From NCBI RefSeq assembly GCF_946479965.1, contig NZ_CAMLHX010000005.1, forward strand, positions 57,500-121,499: DNA of 64,000 nucleotides, read 5' to 3'. Both the position numbers and the translations under genes were made by a program. Positions 24,834 through 33,828 of this stretch are shown piece after piece. Source of the DNA: an uncultured Mucilaginibacter sp. (lineage in GTDB: Bacteria > Bacteroidota > Bacteroidia > Sphingobacteriales > Sphingobacteriaceae). The notes under the pieces are model-generated. The model did not search any database, was not told where the DNA came from, and saw only the letters and a list, made by a program, of their open reading frames with translations. Positions within the stretch are counted from its first letter, which is position 1; every line of letters begins with the position of its first letter.

Positions 24834-25844
24834 ATGAGCAACGCAGATAAGTTAAAAGCACTACAGCTTACGCTGGATAAGCTGGAAAAATCATACGGAA
24901 AAGGCACCATAATGAAGTTAGGTGATTCTGTTATTGAACCAACAGAGGTTATTTCAACCGGATCATTAGGATTAGACATCGCTTTAGGCGTTGGCGGCCT
25001 GCCAAAAGGACGTGTGATAGAAATATACGGCCCTGAATCATCAGGTAAAACTACATTGGCTATACATGCCATTGCCGAATCGCAAAAGAATGGCGGTATA
25101 GCTGCATTTATTGATGCTGAGCACGCTTTCGATCGTTTTTACGCTAAAAAGTTAGGCGTTGATGTTGAGAATCTGCTGATCTCTCAACCGGATAACGGTG
25201 AGCAGGCACTTGAAATTGCCGACAACCTGATCCGCTCTGGCGCTATTGATATATTGGTTATTGACTCGGTTGCCGCGTTGGTGCCAAAGGCAGAGATTGA
25301 GGGCGAAATGGGCGACTCAAAAATGGGTTTGCATGCGCGTTTAATGTCGCAAGCATTGCGTAAACTAACCGGTACCATCAGCAAAACAGGATGCTGCTGT
25401 ATATTTATTAACCAGCTGCGCGATAAAATAGGCGTAATGTTTGGTAACCCCGAAACTACTACCGGCGGTAACGCGCTTAAGTTTTACGCTTCGGTGCGTT
25501 TAGATGTTCGCCGTATATCGCAAATAAAAGATACTGATGAGGTATCCGGCAACAGGGTTAAGGTAAAGATCGTTAAAAACAAGGTTGCACCTCCGTTCCG
25601 TATTGCTGAGTTTGACATTATGTTTGGTGAAGGCATTTCAAAAGCAGGCGAGATAATTGACCTGGGTGTTGAGCACAACATCATTAAAAAAGCAGGTTCA
25701 TGGTTTAGCTATGGCGAAACCCGTTTAGGCCAGGGCCGCGACGCCGTTAAACAATTGATATTGGATAACCCGGAATTGATGGACGAGCTGGAAGCCCGCA
25801 TTAAAACCGAAGTTACCGGTGACAAACTGGTAGAAGAAGCATAA
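24834..25844 (+). CDS. recA: recombinase RecA
   Basis: 336 residues, full length. The Walker A motif GPESSGKTT, the DAEHAFD segment, [15 protein letters not shown], the Walker B/L1 region ([23 protein letters not shown], then [15 protein letters not shown]) and loop L2 ([22 protein letters not shown]) are all in order. It binds ssDNA, carries out strand exchange and promotes LexA-type self-cleavage. A TATTTTTG box at 24808-24815 is a possible -7 element. It is monocistronic, followed by a palindrome and a terminator. Confidence 0.98.
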   Translation: MSNADKLKALQLTLDKLEKSYGKGTIMKLGDSVIEPTEVISTGSLGLDIALGVGGLPKGRVIEIYGPESSGKTTLAIHAIAESQKNGGIAAFIDAEHAFDRFYAKKLGVDVENLLISQPDNGEQALEIADNLIRSGAIDILVIDSVAALVPKAEIEGEMGDSKMGLHARLMSQALRKLTGTISKTGCCCIFINQLRDKIGVMFGNPETTTGGNALKFYASVRLDVRRISQIKDTDEVSGNRVKVKIVKNKVAPPFRIAEFDIMFGEGISKAGEIIDLGVEHNIIKKAGSWFSYGETRLGQGRDAVKQLILDNPELMDELEARIKTEVTGDKLVEEA

Positions 25845-25853
25845 TAATTTTTA

Positions 25854-25871
25854 TCCCGATAGCTATCGGGA
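25854..25871. repeat. perfect 18-bp palindrome TCCCGATAG/CTATCGGGA
   Basis: The site is perfectly self-complementary without a spacer and sits 10 bp after recA, ahead of the true terminator. The CCCGATAGCTATCGGG word is a recurrent intergenic palindrome in Bacteroidota genomes (from general knowledge). Confidence 0.55.
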
Positions 25872-25899
25872 AAGAGAGTAGTTAAGAATAGTTTTTTAG

Positions 25900-25926
25900 G
25901 CCGCTCAATTTGAGCGGCTTTTTTTG
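25900..25926 (+). terminator. recA terminator
   Basis: GCCGCTCA and TGAGCGGC form an 8-bp stem with a 3-nt loop and are followed by TTTTTTT. Confidence 0.8.
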
Positions 25927-25942
25927 TGCCTTCCCAATAATA

Positions 25943-26737
25943 TCATTTCACCACAAATGTTCGGCGGCTTACGGTATGGGCGCTAAAATATCCAAGCACT
26001 GGTCTGTCAAAATTATTAGGTGGGTTAGTAGGCGCTACAGAGCCATTGCCCATCCCGGTTCCGCCCTGTTTACTAAAAGTAAACCAATAGGTATAAACGC
26101 GCTCGTCAATACATTGCATTTCAATATCTATTTTGTCGCCGGGTTTTATATCAATATCTTCCTGATATAATGCAACGCGAACCGTTTTGCCATCATTAAA
26201 CTGGTCATTACGGGCAAAAACCTCGTTAACCTGCTTGCCGTTTACGTTTAAAACAAAACGATACTGATTTTTTTCATCGGGGGTGTCTGAGTAATATACT
26301 ATAACAGTTCTGGTTATCTCTCCCTGGAATGCCTGCTCATCCAGGGCCAATGAATCTATCGCGGTCATATTGGGCATGGTTGACGACGCCTTGTAGGTTT
26401 GCCCGTCAACATCAACCTGGAGTGTATAAGTTCTGCCCGACCGGGCAATAACACCGGGCCCCTGGTAAACCCCGGGCGATGTCTCGGTTAAAAATATAGG
26501 CGAACCGCTGGTGAGGATCTTTACCGTTGCCCCGCTCACCCCCGGAAAATTGCTCGGTGCATCAAAACTCACTGAGCGGGATATCCTTACAGTTGGATTA
26601 TGTGCAATATTAAGAAGGCTACCCTCAATAACCAGCTGCGGCGATGCATTCTTCAGATCAAGGTCTATTACCTTTTCGCAGGAGCAAAAAGCAATTGCCG
26701 AGAAGATAACGGCCGCCAGGTTATAAAATGCTTTCAT
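25943..26737 (-). CDS. DUF4249-family lipoprotein
   Basis: 264 residues. The signal ends in a lipobox (AIAFCSCEKVIDLDL, Cys20), and the opening VIDLDLKNASPQLVIEGSLLN is the hallmark of DUF4249. Members are surface or periplasmic lipoproteins with Ig-like and beta-sandwich parts (here VSGATVKILTSG and TYTLQVDVDGQTYKASSTMP), encoded beside TonB-dependent receptors. The start codon follows the receptor stop by 1 bp, so the two form an operon and probably act together in outer-membrane uptake of an unknown ligand. Confidence 0.85.
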   Translation of the reverse strand: MKAFYNLAAVIFSAIAFCSCEKVIDLDLKNASPQLVIEGSLLNIAHNPTVRISRSVSFDAPSNFPGVSGATVKILTSGSPIFLTETSPGVYQGPGVIARSGRTYTLQVDVDGQTYKASSTMPNMTAIDSLALDEQAFQGEITRTVIVYYSDTPDEKNQYRFVLNVNGKQVNEVFARNDQFNDGKTVRVALYQEDIDIKPGDKIDIEMQCIDERVYTYWFTFSKQGGTGMGNGSVAPTNPPNNFDRPVLGYFSAHTVSRRTFVVK

Positions 26738-26738
26738 A

Positions 26739-29078
26739 TTAAAACTTAAAGTTATAAGTAACCGACGGAACTATACCAAATAAACTTGTTTTTACCGCTT
26801 CGGTGCGCGATGGATCGGCTGCATTGTCTCTGAATGTAATGGTATACGGATTTTTCCGGTTATAGGCATTATACAAGCCAAAGGTCCAGCTGGAATGGAA
26901 CCGTTTATGTTCGCGCCCGTCAAGCGTTACCCCCAGATCCAGGCGATGATAGGCCGGCATCCTGTCGGCATTGCGCAGTGGGTAATAAAAAGTGGTAAGG
27001 CCGCCAATCCGGTATTTTCCCTGCGGATATGTAATAGCATTCCCCGTACCGTATACAAAGGTGGCTGACACGGTTACGCGTTTACGGATCTTATAAATAC
27101 CAACCAGCGATACATCGTGTGTGCGATCATAAGTAGCAGGGAAATACTGCCCGCTGTTTATAGCATCAAACCTCCTCTCGGTTTTTGAAAGCGTGTAGCC
27201 TATCCAGCCGGTAAGCCTGCCCGCCTTTTTCTTAACAAACAGTTCAAGCCCGTAAGCTCTTCCCTGGCCATACACCAACTGCGATTCCACATCCTCATTA
27301 CCAATAAGCTGCGAACCATCACGATAGTCTATCAAATTGTTCATGTGCTTATAATAGGCCTCTGCGGAAAACTCATAGGCGTTATTAGCCTGATTTCTGT
27401 AATAACCCACAGAGAACTGATCGGATACACCGGGCTTTATGTTATTGCTGCTCATTACATACAGATCTGTAGGTGTGCTCGCGGTTGAATTGGCCAGCAA
27501 ATGGATATTTTGCGTATTGCGGTTATATGATGCTTTTACCGAGCTAAGTGCCGTTAGCTTATAGTTCATGGATATGCGTGGCTCGGGGTTAAAGTAGGTT
27601 TTAATTACCTGCCCCGATGAATAGTTGTTAGTAGCGGTAATGGTCCCGCTGCTGTTATAAGTATTTATTTTACCCGGCCCAATTAATGAGAACCAGCTTA
27701 ACCGTGTGCCAAAAATGATATCAAACCTCTCGGATGGACGCCATTCGTCAGACACGTAGGCAGACGCTTCAAGGCCATAACGATTTTGGATGGCCCGTGA
27801 GTTGATAGATGACGATCCGGATGAACTTATTTCGCCGGGCGCTATGGTGTGGCGTACGGCGTTAACACCAAAATAAAGTGTGTGCTTGTCTGATATAAAA
27901 TACTGCAGGTCCTCTTTTAAATTAAAATCGCGTATTCTGGATGTTACTTTAAAATCGCGGTTGGCATTGTAGCTTTGTATTATATAGCTGTAGTTACTGT
28001 AAATAAGCGAGGTATTTAAAAACAGCTTACTGTTAAAAACATGGTTAAACCGTAGGGTGCCTGTTTGGTTGCCCCAATTGGTTTCAAAGTTGTTTTTAAG
28101 GCCAAGCACATCCTTGCCAAAATATCCGGAGATAAAAAGCGTGTTCTTATCATCCAAATGATAGTTGGCCTTGGCATTTATATCATAAAAATAAAGACTG
28201 GCGTTACGCGTGGTAGAGTCTGACGATAACTTTAAAAACATATCGGCATAAGTACGCCGGGCGCTCACCATAAACGAGCCCTTGTTTTTAACAATTGGCC
28301 CCTCCACCTTAAGGCGCGACGCGATAAGCCCAATACCGCCTTGTACCGTAAAGTTCTTATCGTTGCCATCTAACATCTTAATATCTAATACAGACGACAT
28401 GCGCCCGCCATATTGAGCAGGCATACCGCCTTTGTACATACTAACATCCTTAATAGCATCTGTATTAAAAGTAGAGAAGAAACCGAACAGGTGCGACGCA
28501 TTGTACACCACCGCCTCGTCTAACAGGATCAGATTTTGGTCGGAGCCGCCCCCGCGAACATAAAACCCGGTATTGCCGTCGCCGGTTGTTTTAATTCCGG
28601 GCAAAAGCTGAATTGTTTTTAAAACATCCTTCTCGCCAAAAATTACGGGGATATTATCCAGCTGCTTTACGTCAAGGCGCAATACACCCATCTGCGCGCT
28701 TTCAATATTATCAGCCTCATGGCCTGCATTAGCCTTAACGGCAACTTCGGTTAGGGTATTGTTAGCTTCAAGGCTCACGTTAACCTGCGTGTTTGCATTT
28801 AATTGAACCGGCTGCGTATATGTAGCATAACCCACAAAACTTACTGCAAGCGTGTAATTTCCTTGTGGTGCGCTTAACGAATAAAACCCGTAGGCGTTTG
28901 ATACAGCGCCGCTTTGCTTTAATTCAACTATCCGTACAGTAGCGCCAATTAATGTTTCGCCGGTGGCGGCATCTTTAACCGTGCCGCTAACAGCATAGTT
29001 TTTTTGCGCGAAAGCACCACTACAGCAAATACAAAACAGTACAGACAGCAACAAATAAAAAACCGGGAACTTATACAT
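26739..29078 (-). CDS. TonB-dependent outer-membrane receptor
   Basis: 779 residues with a signal peptide (ending GAFAQ). Residues about 28-110 form a carboxypeptidase-regulatory-like beta domain (SGTVKDAATGETLIGATVRI). A plug domain at about 115-230 includes VIFGEKDVLKTIQLLPGIKT and GFYVRGGGSDQNLILLDEA, and the remainder is a beta-barrel ending in the aromatic VTYNFKF. It is the single-protein type paired with DUF4249 rather than SusC/SusD. The substrate is unknown. A TATATTTG box lies upstream at 29107-29114. Confidence 0.9.
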   Translation of the reverse strand: MYKFPVFYLLLSVLFCICCSGAFAQKNYAVSGTVKDAATGETLIGATVRIVELKQSGAVSNAYGFYSLSAPQGNYTLAVSFVGYATYTQPVQLNANTQVNVSLEANNTLTEVAVKANAGHEADNIESAQMGVLRLDVKQLDNIPVIFGEKDVLKTIQLLPGIKTTGDGNTGFYVRGGGSDQNLILLDEAVVYNASHLFGFFSTFNTDAIKDVSMYKGGMPAQYGGRMSSVLDIKMLDGNDKNFTVQGGIGLIASRLKVEGPIVKNKGSFMVSARRTYADMFLKLSSDSTTRNASLYFYDINAKANYHLDDKNTLFISGYFGKDVLGLKNNFETNWGNQTGTLRFNHVFNSKLFLNTSLIYSNYSYIIQSYNANRDFKVTSRIRDFNLKEDLQYFISDKHTLYFGVNAVRHTIAPGEISSSGSSSINSRAIQNRYGLEASAYVSDEWRPSERFDIIFGTRLSWFSLIGPGKINTYNSSGTITATNNYSSGQVIKTYFNPEPRISMNYKLTALSSVKASYNRNTQNIHLLANSTASTPTDLYVMSSNNIKPGVSDQFSVGYYRNQANNAYEFSAEAYYKHMNNLIDYRDGSQLIGNEDVESQLVYGQGRAYGLELFVKKKAGRLTGWIGYTLSKTERRFDAINSGQYFPATYDRTHDVSLVGIYKIRKRVTVSATFVYGTGNAITYPQGKYRIGGLTTFYYPLRNADRMPAYHRLDLGVTLDGREHKRFHSSWTFGLYNAYNRKNPYTITFRDNAADPSRTEAVKTSLFGIVPSVTYNFKF

Positions 29079-29106
29079 TAGCGGCGGGTAGTGGTTTAAA
29101 TTGGCG

Positions 29107-29114
29107 CAAATATA
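29107..29114 (-). promoter_or_regulatory. -7 promoter element for the TonB receptor operon
   Basis: The minus strand reads TATATTTG, predicting a leader of about 20-25 nt before the ATG at 29078. No TTG was found at the expected -33 spacing. Confidence 0.45.
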
Positions 29115-29172
29115 TCCTATTAAGCTTTATAAAAACGGCTTTTATATTACAATAGTATATACCTCGGCGCTA

Positions 29173-29421
29173 TTATGCCGGGGTCTCCTCGCGTTCAACA
29201 GTAATGGTGCATTCGCCAATAAAAGCAGCCAGTGCGCCAACTGCCGCCAATACAGGGGCAATCATGGCAGCAACCACTCCAATTGTTACCGGGAAGGTAA
29301 TGAGTTCCTTGCCCTCCTTATCGGTTATAGTTATTCTGCGGATATTTCCTTCGGCGATAAGCTCTTTTACTTTTTTTAAAAGATTTTCGCCATTCAATGT
29401 AAAACTTTCTTTGCCAGCCAT
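29173..29421 (-). CDS. DUF4342-family small membrane protein
   Basis: 82 residues. LLKKVKELIAEGNIRRITITDKEGKEL followed by one hydrophobic segment (about 46-68, VTIGVVAAMIAPVLAAVGAL) and a short charged tail is the full DUF4342 domain pattern. The role of the family is not known. It is divergent from the sigma-factor gene and convergent with nothing; its link to neighbours is unclear. Confidence 0.75.
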   Translation of the reverse strand: MAGKESFTLNGENLLKKVKELIAEGNIRRITITDKEGKELITFPVTIGVVAAMIAPVLAAVGALAAFIGECTITVEREETPA

Positions 29422-29572
29422 AGTGTATTTATTATTATGACATACTTGCCTTCCGATTGTTACATTTTGACTTATAACTCAATTTAATAACTCATAATTT
29501 CTTATATTTAAGGTCTTCGCATGGAGCAGAACGAATGCAGAAAAGGCATTGGAATGAACAAACTTATAACAC

Positions 29573-30058
29573 ATGGAGCAAGGTTATAATAGCAATGATG
29601 TACTGACAACGGATAGGCCTGCCGATTTAAAAACCCTGTACAACACGTACGCGGATAGGCTGCTTGGTTATATCCTGCCTGTTGTGAATAACCGCGAGCT
29701 TGCCGAAGATTGCGTTATTAAAGTATTCACTAATATTTCCTCCTCAAAAAAAGTGTTGCCGGCAAATGCTTATAGCAATACCTGGACCTGGCTTATAACC
29801 CTTGCAAACAACGAGGTTGAACAATTAGGAGAAGCCGCAAGTGAGTGTAAATCTGTTGTTAACAATACTACGTATATACAATCCCATAAATATCTTAACA
29901 GAATGAATGAAGCCCAGCGCCTTATATTTTGCGAGGTTTACTACCATCGCAAAACCACAGCGGCACTGGCGGAGGAATTAAATTTACCTGAACCGGAGTT
30001 GAGGTTGAGATTGAAGGAAGCTTTTATGATAATAAGGGACGTGAAGGATGAGAATTAA
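29573..30058 (+). CDS. ECF-like RNA polymerase sigma factor
   Basis: 161 residues. LKTLYNTYADRLLGYILPVVNNRELAEDCVIKVF corresponds to sigma region 2, the NTWTWLITLANNEV segment to the promoter-melting helix, and LNRMNEAQRLIFCEVYYHRKTTAALAEELNLPEPELRLRLKEA to region 4. It is somewhat diverged and short but ordered correctly. The downstream gene overlaps it by 11 bp and encodes a likely anti-sigma factor, so the pair forms a membrane-linked switch. Confidence 0.8.
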   Translation: MEQGYNSNDVLTTDRPADLKTLYNTYADRLLGYILPVVNNRELAEDCVIKVFTNISSSKKVLPANAYSNTWTWLITLANNEVEQLGEAASECKSVVNNTTYIQSHKYLNRMNEAQRLIFCEVYYHRKTTAALAEELNLPEPELRLRLKEAFMIIRDVKDEN

Positions 30059-30539
30059 GGAATACATAGAAAGCGGAGTGCTGGAGGCATTTGTATTGGG
30101 ATGTGCAAGCGAGGAGGAGGCGAACGAAGTTTTGCTGCTTAAAAAGCAATATCCAGAAGTAAATAAAACCCTGACTGAACTGGAAACAGACATGGAGCGC
30201 ATTGCGCAATATATGGCTGTGCCACCACCGCCTGATATGTTTGTACGGATAGAAAACAGTATTAATGACCTGGTAATAGCTCCGGACACGGAGATAATGC
30301 GTCCACTTGACCGGGAATGGGGGCAGCAAAGAGAGGAAAATAAGAGCCGGTATATAGAAGTTGAAGCTGAAACCAACTACATGCGTATACACAAAAACTG
30401 GAAATGGGTTTTTGCGGCTGTATTTGTATTGGGAAAGATATTTTTAGCCTGCGCCATTTATTTTTACCTGGAAAGCAGGCAGGCCAAACAGCAGGTGCAA
30501 GAGCTAAAGGCCGCAGCCAAAGCAATAAAGGCACATTAA
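30048..30539 (+). CDS. membrane-bound anti-sigma factor (RskA-like)
   Basis: 163 residues with one membrane helix at about 118-138 (WVFAAVFVLGKIFLACAIYF). The N-terminal cytoplasmic part (YIESGVLEAFVLGCASEEEA, then VPPPPDMFVRIENSI) matches the anti-sigma layout of Bacteroidota RskA-like proteins, and the short C-terminal part is periplasmic and coiled-coil-like. It overlaps the sigma gene by 11 bp, which implies coupled translation. It likely holds the sigma factor inactive until an envelope signal. Confidence 0.75.
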   Translation: MRIKEYIESGVLEAFVLGCASEEEANEVLLLKKQYPEVNKTLTELETDMERIAQYMAVPPPPDMFVRIENSINDLVIAPDTEIMRPLDREWGQQREENKSRYIEVEAETNYMRIHKNWKWVFAAVFVLGKIFLACAIYFYLESRQAKQQVQELKAAAKAIKAH

Positions 30540-30615
30540 AACCCGTCGCGTCAAACTAACCAATTAATTAGTAACCAGTGAAATAGCAATTTATGAATGC
30601 AACGCAATGAAAAAA

Positions 30616-30645
30616 TTGTGTATAGTAAAATAATCATTATATTTG
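30616..30645 (+). promoter_or_regulatory. consensus promoter for a short transcript
   Basis: TTG (30616-30618), exactly 19 bp, then TATATTTG (30638-30645): a full match to the primary-sigma consensus, with the same spacing as the two tandem promoters at the right edge. Expected start near 30652. Confidence 0.7.
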
Positions 30646-30651
30646 TGGTTT

Positions 30652-30732
30652 GGTAAGAAATCCTTTCTTACTAATGTGATAAGGTTTAGGTTGGAGCCTT
30701 CTGACAGCGAGTGTCGGGAGGCTTCTTTTTTT
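30652..30732 (+). ncRNA. candidate small RNA of about 80 nt
   Basis: Downstream of a full-consensus promoter the sequence forms a 5' hairpin (GTAAGAAA, 3-nt loop, TTTCTTAC), a linker of about 25 nt and a terminator hairpin (GAGCCT...AGGCTTC, 30694-30724) with a run of seven Ts. There is no ORF inside. It could be an independent small RNA or an attenuated leader of the fasciclin gene that begins 247 bp further on. No known RNA family was recognised. Confidence 0.55.
30694..30732 (+). terminator. intrinsic terminator of the short transcript
   Basis: GCCTTCTGACA pairs imperfectly with TGTCGGGAGGC around GCGAG; TTTTTTT follows directly. Confidence 0.75.
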
Positions 30733-30978
30733 GCCTAAAAATTGACCCTTATTACCATTCATCCCGCTCTTTTTATAGACAATACCCCCCGCCGAAGACA
30801 TAAAAACAGGTCATTTAAAGCAATTTTTTTTATTGAAACCCAATGATTTAAGCTAAAAACAACCCTAATGGCACAACAATTGGGCTGTTAAACCGTCATT
30901 AATACAGTTTTTAACAAAAAGAAAGGGAACATATAACGCACTTTACTCAAAATTTTATTCACTAAAAAAGAAGACAAC

Positions 30979-31560
30979 ATGAGAAAGTTCCTTTTAATTG
31001 CAGCCGTAGCCACATCGGCATTATACTTTGTCGCGGGTAAAGCATCGGCCCAGGTAACAGATACAACAAGAAAAACGACACCGGCCCCGGCAGCACAATC
31101 AGAATCGCCTACGCCTACTGATGACGTAGCAAGGGTATTATTAAGCAACACAGATTATTCTACAGCCGCGGCAGCAGTGAAGACTGCCGGACTTGACACT
31201 GTGCTTAAAGCAGGCGGGCCGTATACCATATTTGCGCCCAATAACGCGGCTTTTAACAAACTGCCCGCTGGTACGCTGGAGGGCTTAACCAAAGATCCGG
31301 CTAAGCTTAGCGCCTTTTTAAAGGGCCACATAGTAACCGGCAGATACAGTAAAGCAGATATTATAAAGGCCTTAACAGCGGGTAAAGGCAAGGCAAACCT
31401 ATCTACTATTGACGGGCAGACTTTGGCTCTATCAGTAAGTCCTAATAAAACGCTGCAGTTAACTAACGCGGCAGGCGTATCAGCCGAAGTTTCGCTTTAC
31501 GACCTGATTGGTACCAATGGGGTTGTGAACGGCATAAACGCGGTGCTGTTGCCTAAGTAA
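30979..31560 (+). CDS. fasciclin (FAS1) domain exported protein
   Basis: 193 residues with a signal peptide (ending GKASAQ) and a Pro/Thr-rich linker. One FAS1 domain spans about 55-192: YSTAAAAVKTAGLDTVLK, the H1 motif YTIFAPNNAAFNKLP, an LKGHIVTGRYS segment and the final NGVVNGINAVLLPK. FAS1 domains mediate adhesion or cell-surface interactions. It may be a target of the upstream sigma/anti-sigma pair, a frequent arrangement. Preceded by 439 bp without a gene (30540-30978) that contains the small-RNA unit. Confidence 0.9.
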   Translation: MRKFLLIAAVATSALYFVAGKASAQVTDTTRKTTPAPAAQSESPTPTDDVARVLLSNTDYSTAAAAVKTAGLDTVLKAGGPYTIFAPNNAAFNKLPAGTLEGLTKDPAKLSAFLKGHIVTGRYSKADIIKALTAGKGKANLSTIDGQTLALSVSPNKTLQLTNAAGVSAEVSLYDLIGTNGVVNGINAVLLPK

Positions 31561-31581
31561 ATTATTTAGTTTAAATCTGAG

Positions 31582-31613
31582 CGCCCCGGTTGAGAGATCG
31601 GGGCGTTTTTTTT
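31582..31613 (+). terminator. terminator of the fasciclin gene
   Basis: CGCCCCG and CGGGGCG form a GC-rich 7-bp stem with a 10-nt loop, followed by eight Ts. Confidence 0.8.
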
Positions 31614-31641
31614 GTGTAAACCTATTTTAGGACAAGACAAT

Positions 31642-31660
31642 CCGAAGTTGAAAACTTCGG
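31642..31660 (-). terminator. hairpin after the DUF6624 gene
   Basis: CCGAAGTT, a 3-nt loop and AACTTCGG lie 18 bp beyond the minus-strand stop at 31678. The T tract is weak. Confidence 0.45.
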
Positions 31661-31677
31661 ATAGCGGGAGAAAAACG

Positions 31678-32337
31678 CTATTTAACTTCATCTATTGCCA
31701 CCACCTGGTATACAATATTAAAACGTTTGGCATTTTCTTCTACAGTAGTTGCAAATCCCGCCTCCTTACGCAAACGGTTTACCTGGTTAGGATTTTTTAT
31801 GGGCCAAATAAAACTTTCAACTTTCCCGTTTTTCAGCTTTTTCGTCATGGCTTGGGTCCCATATACTTGCTCTTTGCCTTCGTTCATCAGTTGCCTGTCA
31901 AGCATCATAGCGTATAGAGAGAATGGAAGCTCATTTTCTTCGGCAGCTTTTTTAATAAGGGGGAGGTATCTGTCAATTTTGTTGGAATGCTGTATAAGGT
32001 TCCATGCGGATTCGTTGGTAGGGCTTCCTACCAGCGTTTTTCCGGGATAGCCGTATTTGTCAAACACCCTTTCAATAAATGCCAGGTTGGATGAATCGAT
32101 ATGGTTTTGTAATTTCCAGTAATGCATGTTTGCTTCATTAACTGTAAGCGCGAGCGATTTAGCTACCGAATCTCTTTTAGTTGGTTGAGCCAGGTAGGTG
32201 AGTATTTCACGGTACTTTTGATCAAGTGCCATAACACTATCCAGCTGCTTTTTTAAAGGAAGATTTATTTGCTTTTGAGCCATCCCCTCGGCCGCGATAG
32301 AAAAGAGTAAAAGTGTGATAAGGATTTTCATGATCAA
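31678..32337 (-). CDS. DUF6624-family exported protein
   Basis: 219 residues with a signal peptide (ending AEGMAQ). NLAFIERVFDKYGYPGKTLVG, NLIQHSNKIDRYLPLIKKA and MLDRQLMNEGKEQVYGTQ are the conserved blocks of DUF6624, whose function is unknown. The His and Asp in IQHS/DRQ are widely conserved in the family. It stands alone, divergent from the AraC-type regulator gene. Confidence 0.75.
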   Translation of the reverse strand: MIMKILITLLLFSIAAEGMAQKQINLPLKKQLDSVMALDQKYREILTYLAQPTKRDSVAKSLALTVNEANMHYWKLQNHIDSSNLAFIERVFDKYGYPGKTLVGSPTNESAWNLIQHSNKIDRYLPLIKKAAEENELPFSLYAMMLDRQLMNEGKEQVYGTQAMTKKLKNGKVESFIWPIKNPNQVNRLRKEAGFATTVEENAKRFNIVYQVVAIDEVK

Positions 32338-32408
32338 ATTTAATTAACTACCAACGCGTAGGTAGCAAGTATTGTATTTGTTACAGGATCATTCCGTAAT
32401 TTGCATCA

Positions 32409-33563
32409 ATGAATATCTCAATTGGAATAGTTGATTTTTTGATGCTTGCGTTGGTTGTACAAGGGCTAATACTGTCGATAGTGTTAACTGTTTCCTCAAG
32501 GAAGATTGATAACAACCGTTACATTGCCGCTTTTATTTTCGTGGTAGCAGAATCAACGCTGTTAATGGAGTTGGATTATTTGGGCGTTTTACAACAATAT
32601 CCATGGCTCCTTACAGCGATAGCGCCATTAAACATGGCATTAGGGCCGCTGGTTTATTTATATGCCCGCGGCATTGCATTTGGTAATCAGCAATCTGGTC
32701 GAAGTATTTTCATCCACTTTGTGCCGACCATTTTGTACATGAAGCACCAGATCATTTATCTGCTTTACATATCGGGCGTTTTATCAATCCCTTTTATTAG
32801 TGACCTGTACGTTTTGCCTTTTACCCAGCGCATCCTCTTTGGTTTTAATAGCCTTGCGCTTATCCCTGCATTTCTTTCGTTGGTGATTTATTCGTTCGTT
32901 ACTTATAAAATGGTGTCGGATCATATTGATGACAGGGAATTATCAGCTTACAGAAAAGCAGACCTGAAATGGGTAAAAATGCTGGTACAGATAGTTTCGG
33001 TTTTGATATTGGTATGGTTTGTATCCATACTTGCCGGTTTTATCTTTCCGATACCTGACATGGAGCCCTGGTTTCATTACTGCTTATATATCCCGGCCAT
33101 TGTATTTGTTTATTGGTTGGGGATGATGGTTTACAAGCGGCAAAGGATAATGAATAAGGACGAGATGCTTGACTATATTAAACAACCGGTAAAAGCTCAT
33201 TTTAAAGACGAGGAAGCATCGGGTTACTATAATCAGCTTAAAGAGCTAATGGTAACAGATAGCTTGTATATGAATCCTGTTTTGAAAGTTGACATGCTTG
33301 CCGCGCGTCTAGCCATTCCCGAAAAAGGGCTCTCCAATTTGTTAAACCAATACGCCGGAAAAAACTTTAACGATTTTGTAAATGAGTTTAGGGTTGAAGA
33401 AGCGAAAAAGAAGTTAACAGATCCCCGCTATGGCAATTTTACCATAGCCGCCATTGCTTTAGAATGCGGATTTAACTCACTGGCGACCTTTCAGCGGGTA
33501 TTTAAGCAGACAACAGGCATAACGCCGAGTCAGTATCAAAACGACTCGAAAAGCAAGCGATGA
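32409..33563 (+). CDS. membrane-anchored AraC-family transcriptional regulator
   Basis: 384 residues. Residues 1-250 contain about seven membrane helices (LMLALVVQGLILSIVLTV, WLLTAIAPLNMALGPLVYLY and others). The C-terminal ~100 residues are an AraC/XylS helix-turn-helix pair (VDMLAARLAIPEKGLSNLLN, FTIAAIALECGFNSLATFQR, TGITPSQYQ). This 7TM-AraC layout occurs in Bacteroidota and presumably senses a membrane or extracellular signal. No obvious target operon adjoins it. Confidence 0.85.
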   Translation: MNISIGIVDFLMLALVVQGLILSIVLTVSSRKIDNNRYIAAFIFVVAESTLLMELDYLGVLQQYPWLLTAIAPLNMALGPLVYLYARGIAFGNQQSGRSIFIHFVPTILYMKHQIIYLLYISGVLSIPFISDLYVLPFTQRILFGFNSLALIPAFLSLVIYSFVTYKMVSDHIDDRELSAYRKADLKWVKMLVQIVSVLILVWFVSILAGFIFPIPDMEPWFHYCLYIPAIVFVYWLGMMVYKRQRIMNKDEMLDYIKQPVKAHFKDEEASGYYNQLKELMVTDSLYMNPVLKVDMLAARLAIPEKGLSNLLNQYAGKNFNDFVNEFRVEEAKKKLTDPRYGNFTIAAIALECGFNSLATFQRVFKQTTGITPSQYQNDSKSKR

Positions 33564-33619
33564 TGTAAAATAGTTAGCGTTGTTCGGAGGATTTGAAAGG
33601 AAGCGGGGGGTGGTGCGAT

Positions 33620-33721
33620 TCCTTCCTCGGGGAAGGTGTAGGAAGGGGTTAATTGGAGTTTAGTTCGCGAAAACCCCTACCCGCCATTTCACAACCAGCC
33701 GCACCCTTCCCCAGGGAAGGA
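33620..33721. repeat. 102-bp palindromic repeat, TCCTTCC...GGGAAGG family
   Basis: The ends 33620-33638 and 33702-33721 are imperfect inverted copies, each self-complementary (CCTTCC..GGAAGG). Inner arms AAGGGGTT and AACCCCT pair as well. Same overall length and architecture as the repeat at 12721-12816 but with a different sequence. It fills most of the gap between the AraC gene and the next gene. Confidence 0.7.
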
Positions 33722-33762
33722 GTCTTATAACTAAACTTCCGAAAACTTGTCGGTAAATAATC

Positions 33763-33780
33763 CTCAAATCCCGATTTGAG
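33763..33780. repeat. small palindrome CTCAAAT-CCCG-ATTTGAG
   Basis: A perfect 7-bp inverted repeat around 4 bp, 49 bp before the next gene. It could be an operator or an mRNA hairpin. Confidence 0.35.
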
Positions 33781-33828
33781 TGGACGCGAGCTAAGATATT
33801 GACCTTCTTTGCCTCAAAAACATAACAA

